Part shown: piece after piece, positions 16,056 to 24,757 of the stretch
Numbering within the stretch: the stretch's first letter is position 1
Layout: each line of letters starts with the position of its first letter
Origin: Actinomycetes bacterium
GTDB lineage: Bacteria; Actinomycetota; Acidimicrobiia; Acidimicrobiales; Palsa-688
DNA: 57,301 nt
Assembly (NCBI GenBank): GCA_021811865.1
Contig: JAKAQB010000017.1
Span: 1 to 57,301 of the forward strand
Direction of reading: 5' to 3'
Notes under the pieces: generated by a model
Seen by the model: the letters and a program-made list of their open reading frames with translations, nothing else
The model's database searches: none
Told to the model about the DNA's origin: nothing
Position numbers and translations under genes: made by a program

Positions 16056-16799
16056 ATGTACGACGCAGTGCTGGCCGAGTCGGTCAACCTGGTGGGCCAC
16101 GGCGGCGACGTCATCGAGGCCTACACGGCCCGGCCGATGGCGCCCGGCCCCTACGGCGGGGTGGTCGTCATCCACCACATGCCCGGCTACGACTGGGCCA
16201 CCAAGGAGATCGTCCGGCGGTTCGCCGTCAACGGCTACAACGCCGTGTGCCCGAACCTCCACTTCCGGGAGGCGCCGGGCGCCAGCCCCGACGACGCCGC
16301 CGCTGCCAGCCGGGCGGCCGGCGGCGTGCCCGACGACCGGCTGGTGGGCGACGTGGGCGGGGCCATGCACTGGCTGAGGCGCCTTCCGAGCGCCAACGGC
16401 AAGGTCGGCACCATCGGCTACTGCTCTGGCGGACGCCAGAGCTTCCTGGCGGCGTGCCGACTGCCGCTCGACGCCGCCGTGGTGTGCTACGGCGCCTTCA
16501 TCGTGGGGGCGCCGCCCGAAGGGCTCGGCCTCAGGGTCGGCCCCGTCATCGACCTGGCGGGAGGGATCGGCTGCCCGCTGCTCGGGCTGTTCGGCGCCGA
16601 CGACCAGCACCCCTCCCCCGAGCAGGTGGCGGCCATCGACGAGAGGCTCACCGAGCTCGGCAAGGAGCACGAGCTCCACGTCTTCGAGGGCGCCGGCCAC
16701 TCGTTCTTCTCCGTCGACCGCCCTGCCTACCGGCCCGATGCGGCCGCCAAGGGGTGGGACCTGATCTGGCAGTTCTTGGGCCGGGCACTCGGAGCTTGA
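16056..16799 (+). CDS. Dienelactone hydrolase family protein
   Basis: A 247-residue alpha/beta hydrolase. The nucleophile elbow is GYCSGG, with Cys in place of Ser as in dienelactone hydrolases. The acid lies in GADDQHP and the His in GAGHSFF, completing a Cys-Asp-His triad. Typical substrates are cyclic lactones such as dienelactone, but the family is broad. ATG 16056 has the strong RBS GGGAGGAG 7 nt upstream; the longer frame from 15897 lacks one. A small DUF gene follows directly. A second, different member of the family lies at 55634-56323. Confidence 0.8.
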   Translation: MYDAVLAESVNLVGHGGDVIEAYTARPMAPGPYGGVVVIHHMPGYDWATKEIVRRFAVNGYNAVCPNLHFREAPGASPDDAAAASRAAGGVPDDRLVGDVGGAMHWLRRLPSANGKVGTIGYCSGGRQSFLAACRLPLDAAVVCYGAFIVGAPPEGLGLRVGPVIDLAGGIGCPLLGLFGADDQHPSPEQVAAIDERLTELGKEHELHVFEGAGHSFFSVDRPAYRPDAAAKGWDLIWQFLGRALGA

Positions 16800-16800
16800 G

Positions 16801-17064
16801 GTGTGCACCTACATGACCGAGCAGTTCGCTGTGAGCGGCAGCGGCAAGAACGCCGGGGGCGCCTGGTTTGGCGTGAGCGATGCCATGGTCTACTTCGACC
16901 ACCCGGTGCACGCCCCGGTGGAGCACTCGCTCAACATCGACTTCCTCAACCCGTCGATGGGTCCCGGCGCGAGGGTTGCCCTCGAGCTCGACGCTCGCTC
17001 CGCCCGGGCGCTGGCGGAGGCCATCCTGACGATGCTCCGGGAGGCGCCACAGGCGGCGCCGTAG
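16801..17064 (+). CDS. Small conserved protein, probably DUF6295
   Basis: An 87-residue protein beginning MCTYMTEQFAVSGSG and containing DAMVYFDHPVHAPVEHSLNIDFLNP and a C-terminal ARALAEAIL helix. I recall the MCTY start and the HPVHAPxEHTLNIDFLNP core as typical of a short actinobacterial family (DUF6295); this needs a profile search. The GTG at 16801, one base after the hydrolase stop, is preferred over ATG 16813 because it retains the MCTY start. No function is known. Confidence 0.65.
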   Translation: MCTYMTEQFAVSGSGKNAGGAWFGVSDAMVYFDHPVHAPVEHSLNIDFLNPSMGPGARVALELDARSARALAEAILTMLREAPQAAP

Positions 17065-17073
17065 GCTCCGGCG
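17062..17073 (+). promoter_or_regulatory. Predicted -10 element, leaderless start of the S9 peptidase gene
   Basis: TAGGCT (17062-17067, at the DUF stop codon) is followed by 6 nt and GTG 17074. No Shine-Dalgarno is visible. Confidence 0.5.
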
Positions 17074-19155
17074 GTGAGCAGCGCAGCGTCGTTCCCACGC
17101 CAGCACGCGCGCACGCGACGGTTCCGGTTGGGGGCGCCGAGAACCTTCCGCGTGAGCGCTGGAGGAGAGCGGGTGGTCTTTCTGCGCTCCGCCGCCGGCG
17201 ACGATCCCCGCCACTGCCTCTGGGTGCTCGACGTCGAGGAGGGCCGGGAGCGCATCGTCGTCGACGCCGCCGCCCTCGACCTCGACGCCGGCCCGGTGCC
17301 GGAGGCGGAGCTCGCCCGCCGGGAGCGGGTGCGGGAGGCGGCGTCGGGGGTCGTGGACTACGCCGTCGACAGGGACGCCCGCACGGCGTTCTTCGCCTAC
17401 GCCGGCGACGTGTGGATCGCCCCCCTCGACCCTGGCGCTGGCGCCCCCCGGCGCCTCGACGTGCGACCCGGGCCGGTGTTCGACCCGCGCCCCGACCCGT
17501 CCGGGCGGTGGGTGGCGTGGTGCAGCGCAGGCGCGCTCTGGGCGGCCGAGGTGGCCACCGGCGGCGCTGCATGCCTCGCCGAGGGCGGGGACAGGCTGTG
17601 GGGGGTCGCCGAGCACGTGGCTGCCGAGGAGATGGACCGGGCCAACGGCTACTGGTGGGCGCCCGACGGCTCCGGCGTGCTGGCCGCCGCCGTCGACGAG
17701 TCGGCCGTGCGCACCGTCTGGATCGCCGACCCGTCTCGCCCCGAGCGCCCGCCGCTGCGCCGGCGCTACCCCCTGGCCGGCACCGAAGACGCCGACGTGT
17801 CGCTCTGGTACTGCGCCACCGGCGGGACCCGTCGCGAGATCCCATGGGACCGCGGCACCTTCCCGTACCTGGTCTCTGTCACCTGGCCCGCCGCCGGCGG
17901 CCCGTTGCTGCTCGTGGAGCGGCGCGACCACCGGGCGGCCGCCGTGCTCTCCGCCGACGTCGCCGCCGGCTCGACCGTCGTGGTGGAGGACCGCCACGAC
18001 GACGCGTGGGTCGCGTGGCCGCGCGGGACGCCCGACCGCCTCGCCGACGGCAGGCTGCTGTGGTCCTCCGACGCCGGCGGCACGCGGCGGCTCACCGCCG
18101 GCGGTGAGCCGGTCACCCCCGGGGGCCTGCAGGTCCGGGCGGTGCACGCCGTCGGCGACGGTGGCGTGCTGTTCAGCGCGTCGAGCGAGCCGACGTCGAT
18201 CGGGGCGTGGCGGTGGGCGCCAGACGGCAGCATCGATCGGCTCACAGACGGCGGGGTCGTCGTGGCGGCGGCCGCCGCCGGCGGCACCACCGTCCTCGCC
18301 GAGCGCCGCCTCGAGCGCCCCGACCAGCGCACCGTCGTGCTGGCCGGGGATCGCACGCTGGCGCTCGCCAGCCGGGCGGAGACGCCGTCGGTGCGCCCGC
18401 AGGTGCGGATGGCGGCGGTCGGCGCCCGGGAGCTGCGATCCGGGCTGCTGCTGCCGTCGGGGCACCGGCGCGGCGACAGGCTCCCGGTGCTGCTGCGCCC
18501 CTACGGGGGGCCGGGGGCGCAGCAGGTCCTGGCCAGCGACGCCATCTGGCTGGAGGACCAGTGGTGGGCCGACCAGGGCTTCGCTGTCGTGGTCATCGAC
18601 GGGCGGGGCACGCCGGGTCGCGGGCCCCAATGGGAGCGGGCCGTGCACCGGGACCTCGCCGGCCCGGCGCTCGACGACCAGGTCGACGGCCTGCACGCCA
18701 TCGCCGCCGCCGAGGCGGACCTGGACCTCGGGCGGGTGGGGATCATGGGCTGGTCGTTCGGCGGGTACCTCGCTGCGCTCGCCGTCCTGCGGCGGCCGGA
18801 CGTCTTCCATGCCGCCGTCGCCGGCGCCCCGGTGACCGACTGGCGCCTGTACGACACCTACTACACCGAGCGCCACCTCGGGCACCCGGGCGAGGACCCC
18901 GGCCCCTACGACCGCTGCTGCCTGCTCCCCGACGCCCCGGCACTGGCCCGGCCGCTGCTGCTCGTGCACGGCCTGGCCGACGACAACGTGCTCGTCGCCC
19001 ACACCGTCCGGCTGTCGCAGGCGCTGGTGGGAGCGGGCCGCCCCCACGGGGTGCTGCCGCTGTCGGGGATCACCCACATGGCGTCGGAGGAGGACGTCGC
19101 CGAAAGCCTCCTGCTCATCCAGCTCGACTTCCTCCGGGGGGCGCTGGCGGCGTGA
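17074..19155 (+). CDS. Prolyl oligopeptidase family S9 peptidase (dipeptidyl-peptidase IV-like)
   Basis: A 693-residue serine peptidase. The N-terminal roughly 430 residues form the DPP-IV-type beta-propeller, including the AAEEMDR Glu-Glu region that in DPP-IV binds the substrate amino terminus, and the following GYWWAPDG. The C-terminal alpha/beta-hydrolase domain has the nucleophile GWSFGGY, Asp in HGLADDN and His in GITHMAS. It likely removes N-terminal dipeptides. No signal peptide is seen, so it is probably cytoplasmic. It starts with GTG. Confidence 0.83.
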   Translation: MSSAASFPRQHARTRRFRLGAPRTFRVSAGGERVVFLRSAAGDDPRHCLWVLDVEEGRERIVVDAAALDLDAGPVPEAELARRERVREAASGVVDYAVDRDARTAFFAYAGDVWIAPLDPGAGAPRRLDVRPGPVFDPRPDPSGRWVAWCSAGALWAAEVATGGAACLAEGGDRLWGVAEHVAAEEMDRANGYWWAPDGSGVLAAAVDESAVRTVWIADPSRPERPPLRRRYPLAGTEDADVSLWYCATGGTRREIPWDRGTFPYLVSVTWPAAGGPLLLVERRDHRAAAVLSADVAAGSTVVVEDRHDDAWVAWPRGTPDRLADGRLLWSSDAGGTRRLTAGGEPVTPGGLQVRAVHAVGDGGVLFSASSEPTSIGAWRWAPDGSIDRLTDGGVVVAAAAAGGTTVLAERRLERPDQRTVVLAGDRTLALASRAETPSVRPQVRMAAVGARELRSGLLLPSGHRRGDRLPVLLRPYGGPGAQQVLASDAIWLEDQWWADQGFAVVVIDGRGTPGRGPQWERAVHRDLAGPALDDQVDGLHAIAAAEADLDLGRVGIMGWSFGGYLAALAVLRRPDVFHAAVAGAPVTDWRLYDTYYTERHLGHPGEDPGPYDRCCLLPDAPALARPLLLVHGLADDNVLVAHTVRLSQALVGAGRPHGVLPLSGITHMASEEDVAESLLLIQLDFLRGALAA

Positions 19156-19187
19156 GCGGCGCCCCGGCCGCCACCCGGCTCACGTCG

Positions 19188-19979
19188 TCAACGCTTGTCG
19201 AGCTGACCGGCGGCGACGCGCGAGGCCGTCGCCGCCCCGCCGAGCAGCCGCTGCACCCGCCCGGCGGGACCGGGGACCAGGGTGGCGACGTAGGCGCCGG
19301 CGGTGACCGGGAGGGGGGCGACCGCCACCTCGGGGGTGTCGCGCTCGATGGCGCGCACGCCCGCCCCGGCGACCTGCGCCGGCGTGCGCGTGCCGACGCC
19401 GGGCGGCAGCTTCGCTCCGGAGTCGGCGAACATGCCCGCCTCGGAGATGAACCCGGGTAGCAGCACGCTCACGCCGACACCGGTCCCGGCCAGGTCCTGG
19501 CGGAGGGCGAGCCCGAAGCCCCGCAGCCCGAACTTCGTCGCAGCGTACAGCGACGACTCCGGCGAAGCGGCCAGCCCCGACAGGGAGGAGACGAGGAGGA
19601 TGTGGCCCCGCCGCCGGGCCACCATGGCCGGCACGGCGGCGCGCGACAGCTGGATCGGTGCCCGCAGGTTGACGTCGAGCGCCCGGTCGATGCCGGCGGC
19701 GTCGTAGGTTTCGATGCGCCCGCTCGCCGGGAGGGCGGCGTTGGCCACGAGGACGTCGCACGATCCTGCCTCGGTGGCGAGGCGCCCGACGTCGGCGGGA
19801 TCGGAGAGGTCGGCGACGACGACCCTGGCGGCGGTGCGGGCGGCCAGCTCCTCCAGGGCCGCTTGCCGCCTGCCGGTGAGGACCAGGTCGGCGCCGGCGG
19901 CTCGCAGCGCCACGGCCAGCGCCCGGCCGAGGCCGCCGCTCGCCCCGGTGAGGAGCACCTTGGCGCCGGGAAGCTTCAC
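19188..19979 (-). CDS. Short-chain dehydrogenase/reductase
   Basis: A 263-residue SDR. The cofactor motif TGASGGLG is near residue 12 and the active site is SSLSG...YAATK. The NADP-favouring TGRRQAALEE follows the second strand. The substrate is unknown. GTG 19979 overlaps the stop of the nucleotidyltransferase-like gene by 4 bp (GTGA), yet TAGCCT also lies 6 nt upstream of it. The gene may be both coupled and served by an internal leaderless promoter. Confidence 0.82.
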   Translation of the reverse strand: MKLPGAKVLLTGASGGLGRALAVALRAAGADLVLTGRRQAALEELAARTAARVVVADLSDPADVGRLATEAGSCDVLVANAALPASGRIETYDAAGIDRALDVNLRAPIQLSRAAVPAMVARRRGHILLVSSLSGLAASPESSLYAATKFGLRGFGLALRQDLAGTGVGVSVLLPGFISEAGMFADSGAKLPPGVGTRTPAQVAGAGVRAIERDTPEVAVAPLPVTAGAYVATLVPGPAGRVQRLLGGAATASRVAAGQLDKR

Positions 19980-20749
19980 GCCTCGAGGCTACCGGGTGCC
20001 GCCCCCACCGCTTCCACCACCGAGCGGATGTAGGCGAGGGCGTGGCGGCGCCGCTCGTAGGGGCCCCAGTACATGGACACGCGGATCCCGCGCCGGTAGC
20101 CGGCGGCGTCCTTCAGCACGCGCTGCTGGTTGGGCGGGCCGCTCTCCTCTGCGGCTTCGCCGGCTTCGAGCTTGGAGACGATGCGGCCGCTGCTCACCAC
20201 CTGCGCCAGGCGGGCCACCTCGAGGACCGCTTCGGCGATGTTGCGCCGGAGGATGAGCGGCCCGAGGGGGACGTGTTGGAGCCACCGGCCCCACCAGCCG
20301 GCGAGGTGGGCCGCCGCCCAACCGCGCACGTCGCCGAGGCCCAGCTCCGGGTACTCGGCACCGCGCACGCACACGCCGGCGGTCCGCAGCACCGCCCATG
20401 TCAGGGGGTTGACGAGGTCGCCACCCGGCACGGCGGCCCGGCCGACGAACCCGGGCGCCTCCACCTCGCAGGGCTCGCTGCGGAGATCGGCCCAGGTCAC
20501 GCAGGCGACGCGCGGTCGCTGGCCGGCGCAGCGGAGGCCGTGCGCCGCCCGGCGGACCGCCCGGAGCCCGGAGGCGTCCCACGGCTCGCCGGCGACGGCG
20601 ACGGCGTCGATGTTGCTGAGCGGGGGGCGGAAGTCCCCGAGGGCCACCGATCCCACGGCGTACAGGCCGGCCAGCACCCCCGGAGCGGCCCGGTCGACCC
20701 GCCGGGCGAACTCCTGGAGCTGGGCCAGCGCCTGTGACGGGACGACCAC
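19976..20749 (-). CDS. Nucleotidyltransferase-fold protein with altered metal site
   Basis: A 257-residue protein of the nucleotidyltransferase superfamily, closest in layout to aminoglycoside adenylyltransferase (ANT)-like proteins. The GS motif is at residues 33-34 (VGSVALGDF) and the following acidic motif reads SNIDAVAV. In active enzymes that motif is DxD; here the first position is Asn46 and only Asp48 remains. The C-terminal part is helical. It may be an inactive or regulatory homologue. GTG 20749 is preceded by CAGACT and 6 nt on the minus strand. Confidence 0.6.
   Translation of the reverse strand: MVVPSQALAQLQEFARRVDRAAPGVLAGLYAVGSVALGDFRPPLSNIDAVAVAGEPWDASGLRAVRRAAHGLRCAGQRPRVACVTWADLRSEPCEVEAPGFVGRAAVPGGDLVNPLTWAVLRTAGVCVRGAEYPELGLGDVRGWAAAHLAGWWGRWLQHVPLGPLILRRNIAEAVLEVARLAQVVSSGRIVSKLEAGEAAEESGPPNQQRVLKDAAGYRRGIRVSMYWGPYERRRHALAYIRSVVEAVGAAPGSLEA
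19980..19991 (-). promoter_or_regulatory. Predicted internal -10 element upstream of the SDR gene
   Basis: On the minus strand TAGCCT (19991-19986), inside the last codons of the upstream gene, is followed by 6 nt and GTG 19979. Confidence 0.4.
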
Positions 20750-20761
20750 CCGTCCAGTCTG
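20750..20761 (-). promoter_or_regulatory. Predicted -10 element of the nucleotidyltransferase-like gene
   Basis: CAGACT (20761-20756, minus strand) then 6 nt then GTG. The C at position 1 weakens it. Confidence 0.35.
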
Positions 20762-20773
20762 GCGGGCCGCCGC

Positions 20774-22120
20774 TCAGGGGAGGTGGCTGATCGCCCAGGA
20801 GAGCATCTGCACGTACAGCTGCAGGATGCTGAGCGCGTAGAAGGGGTCGGTTGCCCACACGCCGGTGAGCGACGGCCACGTCGAGCAGCAGCCCTCCCGG
20901 GACTGCTTGGCCGGGTCGAGTGAGGGCAGGGCCGGCGGGTTGGCGAGCTGGGCGGCCGTGAGGCCCGGCGTGGCGAAGGCGCGCAGCAGCTGGATCTGGC
21001 CCCGCACGCCGAGGCGGTCCGAGGGGAACGTCCAGCCGGCGGCGCACGTGTCGCAGTGGCCGATGCCGGCGAAGTTGTGGCGCAGCATGGCGTCGGGCGA
21101 GGCGAACCCGCCGGTCTCGAGGACGGCCTGGGCAAATGCAAGGTCGCTTCGCACGCCCTCGGCCCGGCCCTCTTCGATGTACCAGGTGGCCAGCTGCCCG
21201 ATCGTGGCCTGCGTCTGGGCCACGTACCCGCTGGCCTGGAACCAGCCGGCGAGCTGCTGGGCGTTGAGAGCGCTCTCGCCGAGGATCGTCGGCGCTGGGT
21301 CGGGCGAGCTGCCCTCCGGCCCGTTGAAGATGGCGGCGGCCGCATCCCTGGCCCGCTGTGCCGCTGTCAGGCGGTCGAGGGAGGCGGTGAGCATGTCGCG
21401 GCTGCGGGTCACGGCCAGGGCGGCGGTCGCCAGGGAGGCGGAGGCCAGCAACGCCCCTCTCGTGGCGTCGCTGGCGGCGGCGCGGTCGATCGAGAGCGTG
21501 CGGCCGGCGCTCGCCACGCCGGCGACGGCGGAGCGCCAGGCGGCGGCCGCCTGCCGGCGGGCGACCTCGACGGCGACGGCCACCGTCTCGAGCTCGTCCT
21601 GCTGCTCCACACCGAGCTGGGCGTCGCGGAAGCTGACCGGGTTGGGCGAACCCGTCCCCAGGTAGAGGGTGACGGCCAGAGCGGAGAGCCGGCGGTTGGC
21701 GAGGACCGCCTCGGCGCCGCACCGCCGCCGGCGGGTGAGCGCTCGCCGGTAGGCGCCGGCCGCCAGAGCGGCGGCGACCCGGTCGTGGGACAGGAGGGTG
21801 GCGGCGCCGGCAGCGGCCGACTCGTCGTGGTTGAGGGCGCCGACCTGCTCGTCGAGGATGATCCTGTCGGCGGCGGCGGCCGCGGCCGCAGCCGCCACCG
21901 CCTGCTGGGCCTGGCGTACGACCAGGTCCAGCTGCAGTGTGTGGACGAGGTGGTAGAGAGCGGGGTCGGGCTGGGCTCCCGGGTCGACGGCGGCGACGGT
22001 GCTGACGGCCGGCAGCGCGCCCGGCACGGCGGTCGCTGCCGGGGTCGCTGCCGGGGTCGCTGCCGGGGAAGCGAGCAGCGCCGCCAGCGTGACGAGGGAC
22101 CAGCCCCTTCCTGATCGCAC
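20774..22120 (-). CDS. Secreted glucosaminidase-domain protein (peptidoglycan hydrolase, GH73-like)
   Basis: A 448-residue exported protein. It has a short signal peptide (GRGWSLVTLAALLASPAATPAA) and a long Ala-rich helical middle of about 230 residues. A C-terminal glucosaminidase domain includes DLAFAQAVLETGGFASPDAMLRHNFAGIGHCDTC, in which the Glu of LETGGF is the likely catalytic acid. A CCSTW motif and a C-terminal hydrophobic segment follow. It would cleave N-acetylglucosaminyl bonds in peptidoglycan. GTG 22120 is preceded by CAACCT and 6 nt. Confidence 0.7.
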   Translation of the reverse strand: MRSGRGWSLVTLAALLASPAATPAATPAATAVPGALPAVSTVAAVDPGAQPDPALYHLVHTLQLDLVVRQAQQAVAAAAAAAAADRIILDEQVGALNHDESAAAGAATLLSHDRVAAALAAGAYRRALTRRRRCGAEAVLANRRLSALAVTLYLGTGSPNPVSFRDAQLGVEQQDELETVAVAVEVARRQAAAAWRSAVAGVASAGRTLSIDRAAASDATRGALLASASLATAALAVTRSRDMLTASLDRLTAAQRARDAAAAIFNGPEGSSPDPAPTILGESALNAQQLAGWFQASGYVAQTQATIGQLATWYIEEGRAEGVRSDLAFAQAVLETGGFASPDAMLRHNFAGIGHCDTCAAGWTFPSDRLGVRGQIQLLRAFATPGLTAAQLANPPALPSLDPAKQSREGCCSTWPSLTGVWATDPFYALSILQLYVQMLSWAISHLP

Positions 22121-22132
22121 CCCAACAGGTTG
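22121..22132 (-). promoter_or_regulatory. Predicted -10 element of the glucosaminidase gene
   Basis: CAACCT (22132-22127, minus strand) followed by 6 nt and GTG 22120. Confidence 0.35.
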
Positions 22133-22175
22133 GCCGACCGGGCGCCTCGGCTGGGGACACGTCCCGCTGCATTGG

Positions 22176-22236
22176 TAACGTCGCCGTCCGGCCCGCCGCC
22201 GGAGCGCCGGGCCGGTGACAGCGGGAGGTTGGGGAC
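22176..22236 (+). promoter_or_regulatory. Promoter and leader of the amino-acid decarboxylase gene
   Basis: TAACGT (22176-22181) is a likely -10. The leader of about 50 nt is G+C-rich and ends with GGGAGG 8-9 nt before the GTG at 22237. This is one of the leadered starts in the window. Confidence 0.4.
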
Positions 22237-23583
22237 GTGTCGATGTTCGAGCTCGACGGGCGCATGGCCGACCTGGTGATCGCGTACTGCCGGGAGCGTC
22301 TCTCCCTCGACCCCGTCCCCCTCGACTACCCCGGCGTGAAGGCGGAGCTCGATGCCGCCTTGGAGGGGTTGCTCGCCCCCGGCGGCCAGGACGTGGAGCG
22401 GGTCCTCTCGGTGTTCGCCGAGAAGCTGGCGCCGGCGGTGATCTCCTGCGACAGCCCCCGCTTCCTGTCGTTCATCCCTGCGGCGCCGACCAAGGCCGCG
22501 CTGCTCTTCGACATGGTCGTGTCCTGCTCGTCGCTGCAGGGCACGTCCTGGCTGGAGGCGGCCGGGGCGGTGTCGGCCGAGAACCAGGTGATCCGCCTCA
22601 TCGCGGACCTCGCCGGTCTGCCCGCCGGCGCCGGCGGGGTGTTCGTCTCGGGAGGGTCGGCGGCCAACCTCTCGGCGCTGGTCGTCGCCCGGGACATGAG
22701 CCGCCGGCGCGGCGTGGGCGCCGCCCGCCCCAAGGTGGCCGTGAGCGACCAGGCGCACGCGTCGGTCTCCAAGGCGCTGCACGTCGCCGGCATGGACGCC
22801 CTCGTCGTCCCCACCGGTGGGCACCGCTTGACCGGCGAGGCCCTCCGCCGGGCCGTCGCAGGCCAGGAGGACCAACTGGCGGCCGTCGTCGCCACGGCCG
22901 GCACGACCAACGCAGGCATCGTGGACGACCTCGAGGCCGTAGGCAGCTACGCCCGGGAGCTCGGCGCGTGGTTCCATGTCGACGGCGCCTACGGAGGGGC
23001 GGCCGTGTTCTCCGACCGGGTCCGGCCCCGATACCGGGGGCTCCGCCACGCCGACTCGTTCGCGGTCGACCCCCACAAGTGGCTGTTCGCCCCCTTCGAC
23101 TGCGCCGCCCTGATCTACCGGGACCCCGGCAAGGCCAAGGCGGTGCACACCCAGGACGCCGGCTACCTCGACGTGTTGCACACCGACGCGCCGGAGGAGT
23201 GGAACCCGAGCGACTACGCCTACCACCTGACCCGGCGGGCTCGAGGACTGCCGCTGTGGTTCTCCCTGGCCGTCCACGGCACCGACGCCTACCGCGACGC
23301 CATCGACGCCGCCCTCGACCTGGCCACCACGGCGACCGAGCTCATCGGCCGGCGCTCCTACCTGGAGCTGCTGCGGGAGCCGGAGCTGTCGGTGGTGCTG
23401 TTCCGACGCACCGGCTGGTCGGCGGACGACTACCACGAGTGGAGCATGCAGCTACTCGCCGACCAGGTCGGGTTCGTCACGCCGACCGTGTGGCTCGGCG
23501 AGACCGTCGCCCGGTTCTGCTTCCTGCACCCCAACACCACGCAGGAGATGGTCGGCGGCATCCTCGACTCGATGGGACCGTAG
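22237..23583 (+). CDS. PLP-dependent amino-acid decarboxylase (aromatic-L-amino-acid decarboxylase type)
   Basis: A 448-residue group II decarboxylase. The Schiff-base lysine is in SFAVDPHKWLFAPFDCA, and the cofactor-contacting segment is HVDGAYGGAAVF. SGGSAANLSAL is the phosphate-binding loop, and the YAYHLTRRARGLPLWFSL block is typical of aromatic amino-acid decarboxylases. It likely makes an aromatic amine; the exact substrate is unknown. The start is GTG TCG ATG with an RBS upstream. Dtd follows after 10 nt. It is not a close copy of the decarboxylase at 3524-4903. Confidence 0.82.
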   Translation: MSMFELDGRMADLVIAYCRERLSLDPVPLDYPGVKAELDAALEGLLAPGGQDVERVLSVFAEKLAPAVISCDSPRFLSFIPAAPTKAALLFDMVVSCSSLQGTSWLEAAGAVSAENQVIRLIADLAGLPAGAGGVFVSGGSAANLSALVVARDMSRRRGVGAARPKVAVSDQAHASVSKALHVAGMDALVVPTGGHRLTGEALRRAVAGQEDQLAAVVATAGTTNAGIVDDLEAVGSYARELGAWFHVDGAYGGAAVFSDRVRPRYRGLRHADSFAVDPHKWLFAPFDCAALIYRDPGKAKAVHTQDAGYLDVLHTDAPEEWNPSDYAYHLTRRARGLPLWFSLAVHGTDAYRDAIDAALDLATTATELIGRRSYLELLREPELSVVLFRRTGWSADDYHEWSMQLLADQVGFVTPTVWLGETVARFCFLHPNTTQEMVGGILDSMGP

Positions 23584-23593
23584 GGCGTCGCCG

Positions 23594-24037
23594 GTGAGGG
23601 CCCTCGTGCAGCGGGTCACCTCTGCTGAGGTGACCGCCGGAGCCGAGCTGGTCGGGCGGATCGGCCCCGGGCTGTGCGCCTTCGTCGGCGTCACCCACGC
23701 CGACACGGTCACGACCGCTGTGCGCCTGGCGGAGCGGGTGTGGGGCCTGCGGGTGTTCGAGGACGCCGCCGGCCTCACCAACCTGGCGGCGGCCGACGTC
23801 GGGGGCCAGGTGCTCGTCGTGAGCCAGTTCACCCTCTACGCCGACACCAGCCGGGGCCGCCGCCCGTCGTTCGTGGGCGCCGCCCGCCCCGAGCAGGCCG
23901 AGCCGCTCGTCGACGCCGTCGTCGACCACCTCCGCTCGCTCGGCGCGGCGGTGTCGACCGGGCGTTTCCGGGAGGAGATGCGGGTGGCGCTCGTCAACGA
24001 CGGGCCGTTCACCGTCCTGGTCGAGGTGATCACGTGA
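23594..24037 (+). CDS. dtd: D-aminoacyl-tRNA deacylase
   Basis: A 147-residue homologue of Dtd, which hydrolyses D-amino acids mischarged onto tRNA. Both family signatures are present: VSQFTLYAD and NDGPFTVLVE (the Gly-Pro motif region). The full family length is preserved. It starts at GTG 10 nt downstream of the decarboxylase stop and is probably co-transcribed with it. Confidence 0.9.
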   Translation: MRALVQRVTSAEVTAGAELVGRIGPGLCAFVGVTHADTVTTAVRLAERVWGLRVFEDAAGLTNLAAADVGGQVLVVSQFTLYADTSRGRRPSFVGAARPEQAEPLVDAVVDHLRSLGAAVSTGRFREEMRVALVNDGPFTVLVEVIT

Positions 24038-24046
24038 GCGAGTGGC

Positions 24047-24059
24047 TACCGTGCCGGGC
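24047..24059 (+). promoter_or_regulatory. Predicted -10 element, leaderless start of ybjQ
   Basis: TACCGT (24047-24052) is followed by 7 nt and ATG 24060. Confidence 0.45.
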
Positions 24060-24407
24060 ATGGAACCGACCAGTGCGGGCAGGGACATCCTCGTCACGAC
24101 GATGAACGACGTGCCGGGCTACCGCGTGACCAGGGTCTTCGGGGAGGTGATGGGGCTCACGGTGCGGAGCCGCAACATCGGCTCCCAGTTTGGCGCCGGC
24201 TTGAAGGCGCTCGCCGGCGGCGAGCTCAAGGGCATGACGAAGAACCTGTACGTGAGCCGCCGGGAGGTCATCGACCGGATGCTCGGCGAGGCCCGCCTGC
24301 TGGGCGCCAACGCCGTGATAGCCATGCGGTTCGACACCTCCGAGCTGGGCCAGACCTGGACCGAGATCTGCGCCTACGGGACCGCCGCCTCGATCGAGCC
24401 GGCCTGA
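24060..24407 (+). CDS. YbjQ-family protein (DUF74 / heavy-metal-binding domain)
   Basis: A 115-residue member of the YbjQ/UPF0145 family, small pentameric proteins of unknown function. Typical landmarks are ILVTTMNDVPGYRV, GEVMGLTVRSRNI, and the C-terminal LGANAVIAMRFDTSELG. The ATG at 24060 is favoured by the -10 hexamer 7 nt upstream; a GTG at 24042 would add six residues. Confidence 0.85.
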   Translation: MEPTSAGRDILVTTMNDVPGYRVTRVFGEVMGLTVRSRNIGSQFGAGLKALAGGELKGMTKNLYVSRREVIDRMLGEARLLGANAVIAMRFDTSELGQTWTEICAYGTAASIEPA

Positions 24408-24757
24408 CGCCGGCAACCCCGCCGCTGGTCCTGCCCCGTCGCTGGTGCTGCCCCGTCGCTGGTCCTGCCCCGTAGCTGTCCCTGTTGCGCCTGGGGTCCG
24501 TTCCGCGCCGTAGCCGCCCCGTTCCGCGCCGTAGCCGCCCCGTTCCGCACGCAGCCGCACGAACCGCGCGCAGCCGCACGAACCGCGCGCTCTGACGACG
24601 CTATGCCGTCGTGCGTGCGCGCGGTTCGCTTCGCGGCGCGCGGTTTACCCGCCGGAAGGGTGCCCGCCGCCACGGGGAGAGGCGGCGCCAGCACGCAGAG
24701 CGAGCCTGTCGTTGGCCGAGCGAGCCCAGCGCGGCGCCGGCGGCGCGGGCCACGGTC
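24408..24757. repeat. Gene-free gap filled with short tandem repeats
   Basis: The gap holds, in order, a 17-bp unit (CCCCGTCGCTGGTCCTG) repeated about three times, a 21-bp unit beginning TTCCGCGCCGTAGCC repeated twice, and a 19-bp GCAGCCGCACGAACCGCGC unit repeated twice. The last runs into a palindromic element that recurs near the right end of the window. No open frame here looks like a gene. Confidence 0.8.
24566..24628. repeat. Dispersed palindromic element, copy 1
   Basis: The pattern is GCGCGCAGCC-N5-AACCGCGCGC-N6-GACGCTATGCCGTCGTG-N3-GCGCGC, with GCGCGC extended to GCGCGCGGTTCG. Outer arms CGAACCGCGCGC (24579-24590) and GCGCGCGGTTCG (24617-24628) form a 12-bp stem with an inner ACGAC/GTCGT stem. 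The copy at 57062-57118 matches it with identical spacers. Confidence 0.75.

Noticed and set aside
16648..19077. Minus-strand frame of over 800 codons opposite the S9 peptidase
   Set aside because: High G+C removes stops from antisense frames. The sense strand has a complete catalytic triad and propeller motifs.
19989..22265. Minus-strand frame of over 700 codons crossing several genes
   Set aside because: It spans the nucleotidyltransferase and glucosaminidase genes in another frame and is rich in Arg, Gly and Pro, as expected of a G+C-rich shadow.
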